The position numbers and the translations under genes are program-made. The notes under the pieces are model-generated. The model ran no database searches and was not told the DNA's origin. It saw only the letters and a program-made list of their open reading frames with translations. This document shows, piece by piece, positions 24,798 to 34,625 of a DNA stretch of 64,000 nucleotides; the stretch's first letter is position 1; the number at the start of each line of letters is the position of its first letter. The stretch spans positions 225,488-289,487 of the forward strand of contig NZ_JAFBDZ010000005.1 in assembly GCF_016908495.1 (NCBI RefSeq), in the 5' to 3' direction. This DNA comes from Rossellomorea pakistanensis (GTDB taxonomy: Bacteria > Bacillota > Bacilli > Bacillales > Bacillaceae_B).

Positions 24798-25481
24798 GTG
24801 TTGGAGGTTATTCGTTTAGAAAATGTAAGTAAGGTGTTTGGGAAAGGGGATAAAGCGGTCTCAGCCTTAAATTCGATTGATTTGACGGTTCAGGAAGGGG
24901 AATTTGTTGCTATTGTAGGTCCATCAGGTTCAGGGAAAAGCACGTTATTACATACCATTGGTGGTCTCGATGCTCCAACGGGTGGAATCGTTAAAGTAGA
25001 AGGAGAATCGGTTTATTCTTTATCAGATGAAGCAATCTCAATATTACGTCGCAGAAAAATTGGCTTTATCTTTCAATCCTTTAACCTAGTACCAATTTTG
25101 AATGTTGAAGAAAATATCCAGCTTCCTGTTTTGCTTGATCATCAGAAAGTTGATGATACCTATTATCACGATATTATTGATTATTTAGGCTTAAAAGAGA
25201 AGGTAGATGCCTTTCCAGCAGAATTATCGGGCGGGCAGCAACAAAGAGTGGCGATTGCCCGGGCTTTAATTCATAAGCCTTCCTATATATTGGCAGATGA
25301 GCCGACAGGGAATTTAGATAGTCGGACAAGCAATGATGTCATCAATCTTCTGCAATTAACAGCACAAAGGTATAAGCAAACCTTAATTGTCATCACACAT
25401 GACATGGAAATAGCAGAAAAGGCAAGTAGAGTCATCCAAATAGAAGATGGGTCAATCCGAAATGATGTTTCTTATGCTTAA
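24798..25481 (+). CDS. ABC transporter ATP-binding protein (MacB/LolD type)
   Basis: 227 residues from the GTG behind GGGGAGCGA (next codons LEVIRLENV). Walker A is GPSGSGKST, the signature LSGGQQQRVAIARAL and Walker B YILADEPTGNLD, with the switch His in VITHDMEIA. This is the short, exporter-like class that pairs with FtsX-type permeases, not with classical importers. It is first in an operon with the permease (16 bp gap), response regulator and kinase. A role in resistance to, or sensing of, peptides acting at the envelope is the usual one for such clusters. Confidence 0.92.
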   Translation: MLEVIRLENVSKVFGKGDKAVSALNSIDLTVQEGEFVAIVGPSGSGKSTLLHTIGGLDAPTGGIVKVEGESVYSLSDEAISILRRRKIGFIFQSFNLVPILNVEENIQLPVLLDHQKVDDTYYHDIIDYLGLKEKVDAFPAELSGGQQQRVAIARALIHKPSYILADEPTGNLDSRTSNDVINLLQLTAQRYKQTLIVITHDMEIAEKASRVIQIEDGSIRNDVSYA

Positions 25482-25497
25482 AGGGGTGTGACCTGAG

Positions 25498-27885
25498 ATG
25501 TCAATCTATAGTAAATTGACGAAAAAATATTTGCTTCATTATAAAAAGAGGACCATTATAACCTTATTAGGAATGATATTATCGATCGCGCTTATTACAT
25601 CAATAGGCACATTTTTAACGAGCGTTGAACAATATGCGAATAAAAAAAGTATACAGGAAGATGGTTCTTACCATTTGAAAATAACCTCTGTCCATCATCA
25701 AGCCATTAAGCGGATTCAAGCAAACCCACAGATTGAGAAGGTAGGTCTAATGTCTAAAGAGACCTATTTTTTAGAAAACGGAAAGAAATTTGAGCTTAAG
25801 TCCATTAATGAAGAGGCACTTTCTTTACTTCCTTTTCATTCCATTCAGGAACAAAAGCAGAGTGGAGTGGTGATCGAGAAATGGGTGGCGGCAGATCTCA
25901 AAAAGTTAGGTGAGATAGAAAAGCCGATTACTCTCGTAGATACAGAAGGGAAAGAGCATTCCTTCCAAGTCAATATGATAGTGGAAAACAATCGGAATCT
26001 TCAGGAAGGGCAAGAGCTGCATGCGTTTATTATCCGAAAATCAGTTCCACTTCAGGAAAATATGGATATCTATGTAGAAATTGATAAACGCGCAAACTAT
26101 AAAGAGGTATACAAGCATATCCTCACCTATATTCCTGAAAAAAAGATTGAAAAGAATTATTCGATTATAGGACAAGATTTTAATGGTGAGGAAGTGGGTA
26201 ATGTCACCCAACTAAGTAGTGCCGGTTACATCCTTCCAGTCGGTATCGTTGTACTCGCCACAATTGCTTTTATATTTAATACCTTTCAAATCAGTATTAC
26301 AGAGCGAATCCGAGAAATTGGATTATTGAGGACGATCGGGGCAACAAAACGGCAAATTCAAAAGATGATTGTATATGAAATAGGGTTCATCGGGATAGTA
26401 GGCATTCCACTTGGTCTTATCCTAGGTATAGTAGGATTTTGGGTGATACTTAGCTTATATCAATTAACTTATGAAGAAACGGAGTTCTCATTTTTTTATT
26501 TCCCAATGATTATTTCTCCCAGGGTTTTAATGTTTAGTATCATTATTGGATTATTTTCACTTATTATTTCTGGATTATTACCGTTAAAACTTGCAAACCG
26601 AACAGCTCCATTAGATGTTGTAAGAAGAATCGTCAATCGCCCAGTTTTTAAGGGGAAAGGGAAGCATCGCTTCCTGAAAAAAGTCGTTAACATTGAAACC
26701 ATAATGGCGATTAGAAATATTCGTAGAAATAAACTGAGATCATTCGTTGTTATATTTTCGATTTCAATTAGTGTTTTTTTATTTCTTGTTTTTTCAAATC
26801 TTTTAATGCTGTTTGCTAAAACCGATTTTGATCATGAGATCGGTGGGGAGTTCCAAATTTATGTTTACGAACCAGATAGATTTCCAGAATCATTATGGAC
26901 AGAAATAGAAAATATTCCAGATGTGCAGGGGAAATATATTCATTATGATAGCGTCTTTACTCAATTGTATCTTCCACCCTCAATGGTCGATCAAATACAA
27001 GCAGATCACCTTTATATGAAAACGTTAAATGGGAAAAAGTTTTATTCAGAAAACACAACTATTTCTCCGATCACTGAAGAAAACAAGGGATTTTTAACTG
27101 AAAAACTTATAGCTGGTTCATTAAATAAAGAAAAATTAATACATGAACATGGAGTTATTTATGTTAAAGCCTTGGATGATGATACTTCTGTCCAGGTCGG
27201 GGATGATGTATTTATTCAGACTCAAGCAGATCAAACCGATCATTTAGGTAAAATACAAAAAGTGAAAATTTCGGGAATAGTTGAAATGGACGTGCGGGAA
27301 AGCCTACTACTTTCCTATCCAGAAGTCGTAGTCTCGATGGGGACACCAACTTTGAATCGGATTACTCTTTATCTAAATGATAATAGAGATATTAAAGAGG
27401 TTTCAAATGAATTAGATGAACTAGTAGCTCAATATCCTAATTTGGAAATAGTCAATGAAGTTGAAATGCAGCGAAGTCAGTCGCTTCTTCTTTTCCAAGT
27501 TCAGATATTACTATATGGCTTTGTCATCGTGATTGCGTTTATTGGCGTATTAAATATTATCAACACAACCGTTATGAATATCATTTTAAGGAAAAAAGAA
27601 TACGCAACCTTACAGGCAATTGGAATGTCAATAAAGAGTATAAGAAATATGGTGGTGAAAGAGGGATTGTTTTATGGCTTTATAAGCGGAATGATTGGTA
27701 CGGTAGCAGCAAGTTGTATCGAAATGATGTTGTTTATACTTGGTGGAAGACCAGATTCGACAGATACCTATTATCTGTATATTTCTGCATTTTTTGTGAT
27801 TGTAACGATTTGTTATTTGACAGCAAGGGTTTCTGCGCGTCTGCTCAAGAGTGGTCAGTGGAATGACGCCTTGCGAAATGAATAG
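25498..27885 (+). CDS. Large FtsX-family ABC permease
   Basis: 795 residues. A membrane segment near 18-42 and a ~200-residue extracellular domain precede a first FtsX core (about 240-375, with ITERIREIGLLRTIGATKRQI). A second start-like repeat follows (AIRNIRRNKLRSFVVIFSISIS, about 402-440), with a second extracellular domain and a second FtsX core (about 660-790, with RKKEYATLQAIGMSIKSIRNM). This two-module layout is typical of Firmicute MacB-like or Vex-like permeases. It works with the ATPase gene upstream. The response regulator start lies 19 bp after its stop. Confidence 0.9.
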   Translation: MSIYSKLTKKYLLHYKKRTIITLLGMILSIALITSIGTFLTSVEQYANKKSIQEDGSYHLKITSVHHQAIKRIQANPQIEKVGLMSKETYFLENGKKFELKSINEEALSLLPFHSIQEQKQSGVVIEKWVAADLKKLGEIEKPITLVDTEGKEHSFQVNMIVENNRNLQEGQELHAFIIRKSVPLQENMDIYVEIDKRANYKEVYKHILTYIPEKKIEKNYSIIGQDFNGEEVGNVTQLSSAGYILPVGIVVLATIAFIFNTFQISITERIREIGLLRTIGATKRQIQKMIVYEIGFIGIVGIPLGLILGIVGFWVILSLYQLTYEETEFSFFYFPMIISPRVLMFSIIIGLFSLIISGLLPLKLANRTAPLDVVRRIVNRPVFKGKGKHRFLKKVVNIETIMAIRNIRRNKLRSFVVIFSISISVFLFLVFSNLLMLFAKTDFDHEIGGEFQIYVYEPDRFPESLWTEIENIPDVQGKYIHYDSVFTQLYLPPSMVDQIQADHLYMKTLNGKKFYSENTTISPITEENKGFLTEKLIAGSLNKEKLIHEHGVIYVKALDDDTSVQVGDDVFIQTQADQTDHLGKIQKVKISGIVEMDVRESLLLSYPEVVVSMGTPTLNRITLYLNDNRDIKEVSNELDELVAQYPNLEIVNEVEMQRSQSLLLFQVQILLYGFVIVIAFIGVLNIINTTVMNIILRKKEYATLQAIGMSIKSIRNMVVKEGLFYGFISGMIGTVAASCIEMMLFILGGRPDSTDTYYLYISAFFVIVTICYLTARVSARLLKSGQWNDALRNE

Positions 27886-27904
27886 ACACGAAGGAGAGGG
27901 TAAC

Positions 27905-28594
27905 GTGCACATACTTTTATTGGAAGATGACGTTTCACTTGCGCTTGGATTGGAATTTTCTTTGAAGGAAGAAAAGTATGAGGTGACACATGTAAGCTTA
28001 GTCGAAGAATGTAAAGAGGTTTTTGAAAAAGAGTCATTTGATTTAGCTCTTCTTGATGTCACACTTCCGGATGGAAATGGTTACGATATGTGTAAATATA
28101 TTCGGCAACAATCAGATATCCCCATCATCTTTCTGACGGCAATGGATGATGAAGTAAATGTCGTCCTTGGTTTGGATATAGGAGCGGATGATTATATTAC
28201 GAAACCATTTAGAGTGAGGGAGTTACTTTCAAGAATTCGGGCTGTGTTAAGAAGGAAAGGGAAGACTAGTACGGGAAATCTATTAAAAAGTGGTGCCATC
28301 ATCCTTGATCTTGATCGAGCAGTGCTAAAAAGAGAAAAGGAAGAGGTTCCGCTTTCTGCCCAAGAATACAAATTATTATTGATTTTAATGAATCACCCGG
28401 AAAAAATATTAAGCCGTGATGAAATCTTTGATTTACTTCTAGAAGGTGGCGTTGGATTTTTTGAGGACAATACATTATCTGTTTATATTAAAAGGCTGCG
28501 GGAGAAAATAGAGACCGACATTGCACACCCGGAATATATTATTACACATCGGGGGTTAGGGTATAAATGGAACAAACGAGTCGTAAGAGAATAG
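27905..28594 (+). CDS. OmpR-family response regulator
   Basis: 229 residues from the GTG behind AAGGAGAGGG; an in-frame ATG 18 codons upstream overlaps the permease gene. The receiver domain (1-115) has D8, D9, phospho-acceptor D51 and Lys near 101 (ITKPF). The C-terminal winged helix (about 130-225) ends in the OmpR/PhoB pattern NTLSVYIKRLREKI and ITHRGLGYKWN. It overlaps the kinase gene by 28 bp. It is the only response regulator in the window, hence the leading candidate for the three TTACA-N4-TGTAA operators at 16.1, 23.8 and 39.2 kb, though a regulator elsewhere in the genome could also bind them. Confidence 0.92.
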   Translation: MHILLLEDDVSLALGLEFSLKEEKYEVTHVSLVEECKEVFEKESFDLALLDVTLPDGNGYDMCKYIRQQSDIPIIFLTAMDDEVNVVLGLDIGADDYITKPFRVRELLSRIRAVLRRKGKTSTGNLLKSGAIILDLDRAVLKREKEEVPLSAQEYKLLLILMNHPEKILSRDEIFDLLLEGGVGFFEDNTLSVYIKRLREKIETDIAHPEYIITHRGLGYKWNKRVVRE

Positions 28595-29865
28595 GATTCT
28601 TCGATCTATGGAAAAATCCGGAGGCCAAAAATACAGTGAGGCTTTTCTTGTTTTCACTTCTATTATTTATCATCATGGTTGACTATGGAACCTTTTATTT
28701 AACTCAACAATTTAAAAATGATTATATTGAATCAAATGCTGCGATTACGGGAGCACTTTTAGAACAGCATCCTGAGCTTGAAGGGGAGCTGGTCACTCTC
28801 CTTACAAAAGATGTAAGCGATGATGAGAAGAGGTTGGGAATGGACGTTTTATCAGAGTATGGGATCACACCAGAATTATCAATGGAGTTTTTTCCGGAAA
28901 TGACGGAGTTTTTTCGTATGATTACTGGTTTTTTCATTATTAGCTTGCTACTCTTTTTTATATCTTTATTCCTTTTACACTATCAATTTTCCACCCGAAT
29001 GTTTACCCGAATCCGTGAACTTACCCGTTATGCCGACGAAGTTCTAGAAGGAAGGGCTGTTTCGTCATTACCTGAGTTCCGTGAAGGGGATTTCTCCAAG
29101 CTTATCCATAGCTTTAATCGGATGCGTTTCGTTATCCAAAAAAATATTGCTGATTTAAAAAAGGAAAAACGTTTTCTCGTGAACTTAATGTCCGATATAT
29201 CTCATCAATTAAAAACACCATTAGCTGCTTTAACGATGTACAACGATCTTATGGCAGAAAAGGAATTATCAAAGGAGCAACAGGATATGTTCCTAGAACA
29301 GGGCAGGCAGCAGCTGGAGAGAATGAACTGGCTTATTCAAAGTCTTTTGAAGCTTGCCAAGCTGGATGTTGGAGCTATCCAATTTCAAAAAAGGAATGCT
29401 TCCCTTACCCAAACCGTACTAGGAAGTGTCGAAATACTTAAAGAACTTTCGGTGCAAAAAGGAGTTCAAGTGGAAGTGAAGGCTGTTCAGGAATGCTTTA
29501 TGAAACATGATGCAGACTGGATGACAGAAGCCCTCTTAAACGTCTTGAAAAATGCCATTGAGCATACTCCATCAGGCAAAAATGTGTCCATTACATTGGA
29601 AGAAAGTAAAGCCCTAACTAAGGTTCATATATGGGATCAAGGAGACGGAATTGAGCGGGGGGAGGTCAAAAATATCTTTAAACGGTTTTACAAAGGGAAG
29701 AAAAACAAAAAGTCTGGGTCAGTGGGGATTGGTCTTTCATTAAGCAAGTCGATCGTCGAGGGCCATAATGGAATCATTCAGGTTGAAAGTAAAATAGGAG
29801 AAGGAACAACGTTCACATTTGTGTTTGCGAAGGATTCAATGAGCGGTTTAGTTAATCAATCCTAG
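28567..29865 (+). CDS. Sensor histidine kinase
   Basis: 432 residues. Two membrane helices (about 24-46 and 118-138) enclose a ~70-residue extracellular sensor. A HAMP-like linker follows (about 140-195). The H-box SDISHQLKTP has His213. The ATPase domain carries the N-box NVLKNAIEHTP, G1 DQGDGI and G2 GIGLSLSKSIVEG. The extracellular part is longer than in BceS-type intramembrane kinases (a few residues), so it may sense ligand directly instead of only through the transporter. Co-transcribed with the transporter and regulator. Confidence 0.92.
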   Translation: MEQTSRKRIGFFDLWKNPEAKNTVRLFLFSLLLFIIMVDYGTFYLTQQFKNDYIESNAAITGALLEQHPELEGELVTLLTKDVSDDEKRLGMDVLSEYGITPELSMEFFPEMTEFFRMITGFFIISLLLFFISLFLLHYQFSTRMFTRIRELTRYADEVLEGRAVSSLPEFREGDFSKLIHSFNRMRFVIQKNIADLKKEKRFLVNLMSDISHQLKTPLAALTMYNDLMAEKELSKEQQDMFLEQGRQQLERMNWLIQSLLKLAKLDVGAIQFQKRNASLTQTVLGSVEILKELSVQKGVQVEVKAVQECFMKHDADWMTEALLNVLKNAIEHTPSGKNVSITLEESKALTKVHIWDQGDGIERGEVKNIFKRFYKGKKNKKSGSVGIGLSLSKSIVEGHNGIIQVESKIGEGTTFTFVFAKDSMSGLVNQS

Positions 29866-30036
29866 CTTATCATTATGGAAAATGGGCTGGTTTCGGCGGC
29901 CTGAACCTGGGTGGCAGCTGCTGCGAAAAGTGCAAAAAACCACTAAGTCTTCAAAGACTAAAGCTGTATTTTTTAATGAATTTAAGCTAAGTACAGTATT
30001 TAATGATCTGACCAATACGGAAACCTTCACTATAAA

Positions 30037-30080
30037 AATAGCAACCAGTTCGAATAAACGGGTTGCTATCTTTATTTTTG
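30037..30080. terminator. Bidirectional terminator between kinase and phosphodiesterase genes
   Basis: AAATAGCAACC pairs with GGGTTGCTATC across a 13-base loop. A T-rich tail lies on the plus side and a TTTTTATAG tail on the minus side. The 29866-30036 stretch has a short GC-rich segment, no gene. Confidence 0.75.
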
Positions 30081-30085
30081 AACGC

Positions 30086-31651
30086 TCATTCTAAGAGATC
30101 CAATATCCATTCTTTCAAATCAACAATACGTAAATGATCCATACTTTTATTGGTTCCTGTAACAATAATAGGAGTAAGAGAATCAGTTTTATGCATCGAA
30201 CCATGGGCACCTCCACCTGTATGTTCAGGAGAACTTTCACCAATAAATTCGTAACCAGGTTTGGCATCTACTATTAGAAAATCCCCTTTTTGTGAGTGTA
30301 TGGCACCATACAGTCTTGCTAATACATCAGGGTAATCCCCATACTTTATTTGATTGTTATTTTTTATAGAAAGGTCAAGAATGGAGCTATTTCCTTTTAT
30401 CGACCAGGTTTGATTATAATTATCTGTAAAAACTCCATCAGGTTTAAATTGTAAAACTCCATCTTGTACTCCTGATCTTACTTGAATCATTTCTTTATCT
30501 TTCCATGCAATCCATGCTATACGTTCATCTGTTTGTAGCTTGCTGGCAATATCTTTTAATGAGAGTTCATTACTAATTTTATATACATATGCCATTCGTT
30601 CATTTGCTGTAATGACAAGTTCATCTTTCTTACGAACTGGCTCCCCAAGACTTAAAATTTTGTAATTCGAAAGAGCTTTTCTTAAATCAATTAATGCTTC
30701 TTTTTTGTTTTTTTTAACGAATGATTGCTTGCTGTCTCCGATAATAATCCAAATCATATTATCAAGGGCATTTTGCCAAGTTGGGTAAGCATTTAATACT
30801 TCCTGGAGATGTTTATCCAGTTCTTCAATACCTTCAGTCGTCATTGGCCCCTTTCTGTGAACGACATGATCATTTACCGGTAGGTATATAATCGAAAATT
30901 CAGGAAGTATGTTCTTCTTTAAAAGATATTTTAATTCTTGAGCTGCAAATGCATCATTAAGACCTAATCGATTTAGTAAATGTGGATTTTTTCTGTCCTG
31001 ACGAATAAAAGTACCCAATGACAGAACCTTTGGTCCTAGGGTATTGTATTGATCCGGCATTTTGGTAGTTTTCGATAAGATTTTTGGCATCTTAAGAGTA
31101 TGTTCATAATTTCCGCGGTGAATGATAGAGTTAATAGATGCTGTTGGTTTCCCTCTATTATCTAATACTTCGTGAATGGTTTCGACATTAGGGCTTAGAT
31201 CTACATTATTAAATTGGTATAAAGTATCTTCAGCAAACTGAGGAGCTCCAATCTTCATCATTTCGAAAAAGCCATTTCCATAATTAATAATTCTCTGTTC
31301 ACCTTCGTCATACCATACAAGACCAGGAATTTTATGCCTATCGGGGTAAGTACCCGTTATTAAAGAACTGTCAATTGTAATAGACATCGTGGGATAGGAA
31401 CTGACTAAGTTCTTATTATAACGGCCATGATTCAAAAAAAACGCCAAAGCAGGAGCTTTATTCTCTTGAATCGCTTTCTTTAAGGGTTTATCCATTAAAG
31501 AATCAATGACGATAAGGACAACTTTAGGAGAGGTTTGGTTATTCGTTTGTATGGCAATAGGGTTAACTTGACCTTCGTTATTTTTATGAAGAGAGCAGCT
31601 ACTTAATAGGATGGAAAGAAATAATACAATAAAAATCAAACGAAATCCCAT
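30086..31651 (-). CDS. Lipoprotein alkaline-phosphatase-superfamily phosphodiesterase
   Basis: About 521 residues. Three ATGs stand in a row after AAGGTGG; the third (31651) has the best spacing. A lipoprotein signal peptide ends at the LLSSC box. The catalytic domain follows the type I phosphodiesterase/nucleotide pyrophosphatase pattern: VVLIVIDSLMD (metal Asp), SYPTMS (nucleophile Thr), TGTYPDRHKIPGLVWYD, later LPVNDHVVHRKGP and GAHGSMHKTDSLTPIIVTG near the C-terminus. It should work outside the cell on a phosphodiester such as a nucleotide or lipid head group. Monocistronic. Confidence 0.85.
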   Translation of the reverse strand: MGFRLIFIVLFLSILLSSCSLHKNNEGQVNPIAIQTNNQTSPKVVLIVIDSLMDKPLKKAIQENKAPALAFFLNHGRYNKNLVSSYPTMSITIDSSLITGTYPDRHKIPGLVWYDEGEQRIINYGNGFFEMMKIGAPQFAEDTLYQFNNVDLSPNVETIHEVLDNRGKPTASINSIIHRGNYEHTLKMPKILSKTTKMPDQYNTLGPKVLSLGTFIRQDRKNPHLLNRLGLNDAFAAQELKYLLKKNILPEFSIIYLPVNDHVVHRKGPMTTEGIEELDKHLQEVLNAYPTWQNALDNMIWIIIGDSKQSFVKKNKKEALIDLRKALSNYKILSLGEPVRKKDELVITANERMAYVYKISNELSLKDIASKLQTDERIAWIAWKDKEMIQVRSGVQDGVLQFKPDGVFTDNYNQTWSIKGNSSILDLSIKNNNQIKYGDYPDVLARLYGAIHSQKGDFLIVDAKPGYEFIGESSPEHTGGGAHGSMHKTDSLTPIIVTGTNKSMDHLRIVDLKEWILDLLE

Positions 31652-31943
31652 CATCATTCCACCTTTGTGTTTAAAAATTTTCATTCGTTCTATTATTAAC
31701 AATTTCTTTACTTTCAATGAATTTTTTATTTATGGATAAAAAGGTATCCCTTATGAAACATAATAACTATAAGGAAAAGAATATTTTAAAGTTTCCATTG
31801 TATTCTTTTGAGTAATTATTATGTCAATACGTTTAAAATGTAGTAATAAATCGTTACTTCATAATAATTTTCACCAACAATTAATAATGACAACTTTTTT
31901 AAGAACAATAAAACTAATATAGATTATTTATGGAGGCGATAAA

Positions 31944-32945
31944 GTGGGAGTTGAGACAAAGCAAGGAAACTTATTCACTCTTATTAAAAAGGGAAATAAA
32001 TCCTCTGCAGTAGCCGCAATTGGTAATGCCATCATTGCAGGGTCCAAAGCCATTGCATATATCATGAGTGGAAGTGGGGCAATGTTTGCTTCTGCCATGC
32101 ACTCTCTCGCTGATGCAGTAAATCAAGGATTTGTTTTTATAGGTAGTGTTCTTTCTGAAAAAAAACCCACACGTAGGTTCCCGACTGGTTTCGGTAGGGT
32201 GATCAATATTTTTTGTATGATAGCTGTAATTGTGGTTACCATAATGGCTTATGAAACCATAAAAGAAGGTTGGCATTTACTTCTACACCCTGTAGAAAAT
32301 ACAGGAGGATTTTGGCTAAGCATAATTGTTCTAATCATAAATCTTGTGATTGATGGTGCTATTCTAATTAAAGCAATGAAAGAGATTTTAAAAGAAGCAA
32401 GAGTTGAAAATATAAAAGGATGGGGAATGATATCAGCTGCATTTAAAAATGTCGGTAGAGCCGCACCCCCTACTCGATTGGTTTTTTATGAAGATATTGT
32501 TGCGGTTACAGGTGCATTTTTGGCGTTAATTGCTATTGTTATTACTTCTTTTACGAATTTCAATGCGTTAGATGGGTTAGCTACTATTCTTATTGGCTTC
32601 CTTATGATTGGAGTCGCTTTTAGAGTGGGATATGATAATATGGTTGGTCTTATAGGAGTAGCTGCGCCACAGGAAATAGTGGAAAGAGTACAAAAGGCCA
32701 TATTTAGTGATGAGGAAGTTGTTGATATAAGAAAACTGCGAATATTACAAGAAGGACGGTACTACCATGTCGAGGGCCTTATTGAATTAAGAAAAGGGCT
32801 TTCTCTTTCAGTTGCTGATGACATAAAGTTTAGGGTACAGGATAAGATCATGTCTGATCCTGATATTACTGATGTTACCCTTGGAATAATAGAGGATGAC
32901 GGGATAAAGGGTTGGTCCCCAGATAGGTTGAATGGGCTGATATAA
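31944..32945 (+). CDS. Cation diffusion facilitator (CDF) transporter
   Basis: 333 residues, starting with GTG behind GGAGG. Six membrane helices lie in about 20-225. The helix 2 metal site reads SAMHSLADAVNQ, where many zinc CDFs have HxxxD or DxxxD. The cytoplasmic C-terminal domain (about 230-325) has the ferredoxin-like metal-sensing pattern VVDIRKLRILQEGRYYHVEGLIEL. It exports a divalent metal (Zn, Mn or Fe) in exchange for protons; the metal cannot be fixed. The spacer 31652-31943 is very AT-rich without an evident operator. Confidence 0.88.
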   Translation: MGVETKQGNLFTLIKKGNKSSAVAAIGNAIIAGSKAIAYIMSGSGAMFASAMHSLADAVNQGFVFIGSVLSEKKPTRRFPTGFGRVINIFCMIAVIVVTIMAYETIKEGWHLLLHPVENTGGFWLSIIVLIINLVIDGAILIKAMKEILKEARVENIKGWGMISAAFKNVGRAAPPTRLVFYEDIVAVTGAFLALIAIVITSFTNFNALDGLATILIGFLMIGVAFRVGYDNMVGLIGVAAPQEIVERVQKAIFSDEEVVDIRKLRILQEGRYYHVEGLIELRKGLSLSVADDIKFRVQDKIMSDPDITDVTLGIIEDDGIKGWSPDRLNGLI

Positions 32946-33123
32946 TGTCCATTGATTAAGTGTAAACACTGATAAAATGAAGGATATAACAATTAATAAA
33001 GAGAAAATCCAAAAAACTCTTACTGTGTGTGATGATACGGTTAAAGTTCAACGAATGGTGTTTACTTCAATAAAATCTTAAAAATGATATTCTGCAATCA
33101 AGTGCTTTTCTAGGGTAATGAAA

Positions 33124-33167
33124 GAAGTCCAATTTCTCCATTTTTATGCTGAGAAATTGGGCTTATT
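33124..33167 (+). terminator. Possible terminator after the CDF gene
   Basis: AAGTCCAATTTCTC pairs with GAGAAATTGGGCTT. The tail (ATTAATATATTAATTTT) is AT-rich, not a pure T run. Apart from this the 32946-33414 spacer shows no clear gene. Confidence 0.5.
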
Positions 33168-33414
33168 AATATATTAATTTTCTTACGCTACTCCAATTAT
33201 AGATTGTTCATCCTTAATCAATTATTAAGAATGAGTGACTGAAAATAGTTAGAGTCATACTTAAAAATACTTTTATTACATTGCTTGGTATATCAGGGAA
33301 CAATATTTGATCATTTTTCTACCAAAGTAAAGAATATCTAATAATCTTGTTAAACATTTTTTTATAGTAAGAACATTTAATAACAAAAAGCGAAAATAGT
33401 GGGGGATAAGTAGA

Positions 33415-33585
33415 GTGAAAAAGTGGAAGTGGCTATTTATTAGTCTCTTATTAATCAATGTGGTCTTTTTGATCGTTGTTACAAGTTTGACTCTCCAAAA
33501 ACCAAGGTTCAGGAACCACACCTCTATATATAGAAGTAATCCTCAAGAACACCTTCTATATATGTATAACCATAGTGATCCCTAA
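33415..33585 (+). CDS. 56-residue single-helix membrane protein, possible DUF2140 remnant
   Basis: The frame starts with GTG behind GGGGGATAAG and reads MKKWKWLFISLLLINVVF, a hydrophobic helix to about residue 24, then a polar tail of about 30 residues. The first 25 residues resemble the N-terminus of YpmS-like (DUF2140) proteins, which are much longer. It may be a truncated relict of such a gene or a genuine small membrane protein. No continuation of the family is visible downstream in any frame I could read. Confidence 0.45.
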   Translation: MKKWKWLFISLLLINVVFLIVVTSLTLQKPRFRNHTSIYRSNPQEHLLYMYNHSDP

Positions 33586-33629
33586 CCGCTTATAAGTCAG
33601 CCTCTATATCACTTCAAGTAGAAATGATA

Positions 33630-34625
33630 TTATTTTTTACGAATCTTTATAAACCCGTCTACCGCATCCCAAATTAATCCGAGTACGAGTAGAATTAGGA
33701 TCCAAAACGTAGATTGTTCCCAAGCTTTGTTTGCCTTTCTAAATGCTTCACTGCCTTCCGTAAGTAAGTCTGCCTGCGTTAATTCTTGCATGAAGTTCGG
33801 ATTCCAAAATGCTGGCCCATTCATCATAAACAAGATTGCTACCAGAGAGATTAAATTAACAATCGACGTATAGATGACAAGCTTTACCGTCCATTTCCCA
33901 AAAATGAGCTTTAAACATTCCTTGATAATTCCGAGCCCAAATATAAGAAGGATAAAGAGGAGGTATGAACCATATGTTTCGTCATTTAAAAACGGAACAA
34001 CACCAGAAAATTCATCATGAAATATCCATATCCCAAAGTATTCACTTGAAAACGCCATAATCACGATGAACAAAACATAAAATATAATCCCAGTAATCGT
34101 TTCACCACGTTTTATTTGTTTTTTTCCATTTGGAATTGGTGCTAAATCAGAGACTTTCCATCCCTTATCCATTTGTAAATCTTTTGAATGGATGCTATTA
34201 AAATATTCTCCTATTGCAAATCCAAATGTGGTCCAGCCAAATGCCATTGGAATGACGGTAACAAATGAAACAATAAATTCTACGAAATGATTGAGAATGG
34301 AAATGGGATCAAGAATAATTTGAATAACAAATCCAACACCCATGGTTACTGCAGTAGAAATCAAAACAATCTTTAATACTAAAATATACGCATCAAAAAA
34401 TTCTGGTCCAATCAAATACTTTTTTGTTCCACGATATTTTTGAGCTAAATGCTTTGGATTCCCTAATTCCAGTAAAACTTCTTCAACATCTTTATCCACC
34501 ACTTCTCTGCCTTCAACGCGCTCTTCCAACATATCTTCAATTAGACCTCGAAGTTCAACGGCGATATCTTCTCGTTGTGCAGGCGGCAACTTCTGTGTGA
34601 CAGCATAAATATACCGATTAATCAT
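33630..34625 (-). CDS. HAAS-domain membrane protein, PadR partner
   Basis: 331 residues from the ATG that overlaps the padR stop (INRYIYAVTQKLPPAQRED follows the Met). Further in-frame ATGs lie 15 and 30 bases upstream, so the start is uncertain. The first 75 residues form a HAAS-like helical domain (ELRGLIEDMLEE, VLLELGNPKHLAQKY). About six membrane segments follow, with a basic end. Such proteins are regularly encoded directly after PadR regulators and are thought to sense or transduce membrane signals. Exact function unknown. Confidence 0.78.
   Translation of the reverse strand: MINRYIYAVTQKLPPAQREDIAVELRGLIEDMLEERVEGREVVDKDVEEVLLELGNPKHLAQKYRGTKKYLIGPEFFDAYILVLKIVLISTAVTMGVGFVIQIILDPISILNHFVEFIVSFVTVIPMAFGWTTFGFAIGEYFNSIHSKDLQMDKGWKVSDLAPIPNGKKQIKRGETITGIIFYVLFIVIMAFSSEYFGIWIFHDEFSGVVPFLNDETYGSYLLFILLIFGLGIIKECLKLIFGKWTVKLVIYTSIVNLISLVAILFMMNGPAFWNPNFMQELTQADLLTEGSEAFRKANKAWEQSTFWILILLVLGLIWDAVDGFIKIRKK

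Noticed and set aside
29882..30094. 70-codon frame after the sensor kinase
   Set aside because: It runs through the bidirectional terminator and into the opposite gene; no ribosome site.
32977..33081. 34-codon frame after the CDF gene
   Set aside because: No ribosome binding site, unremarkable composition.
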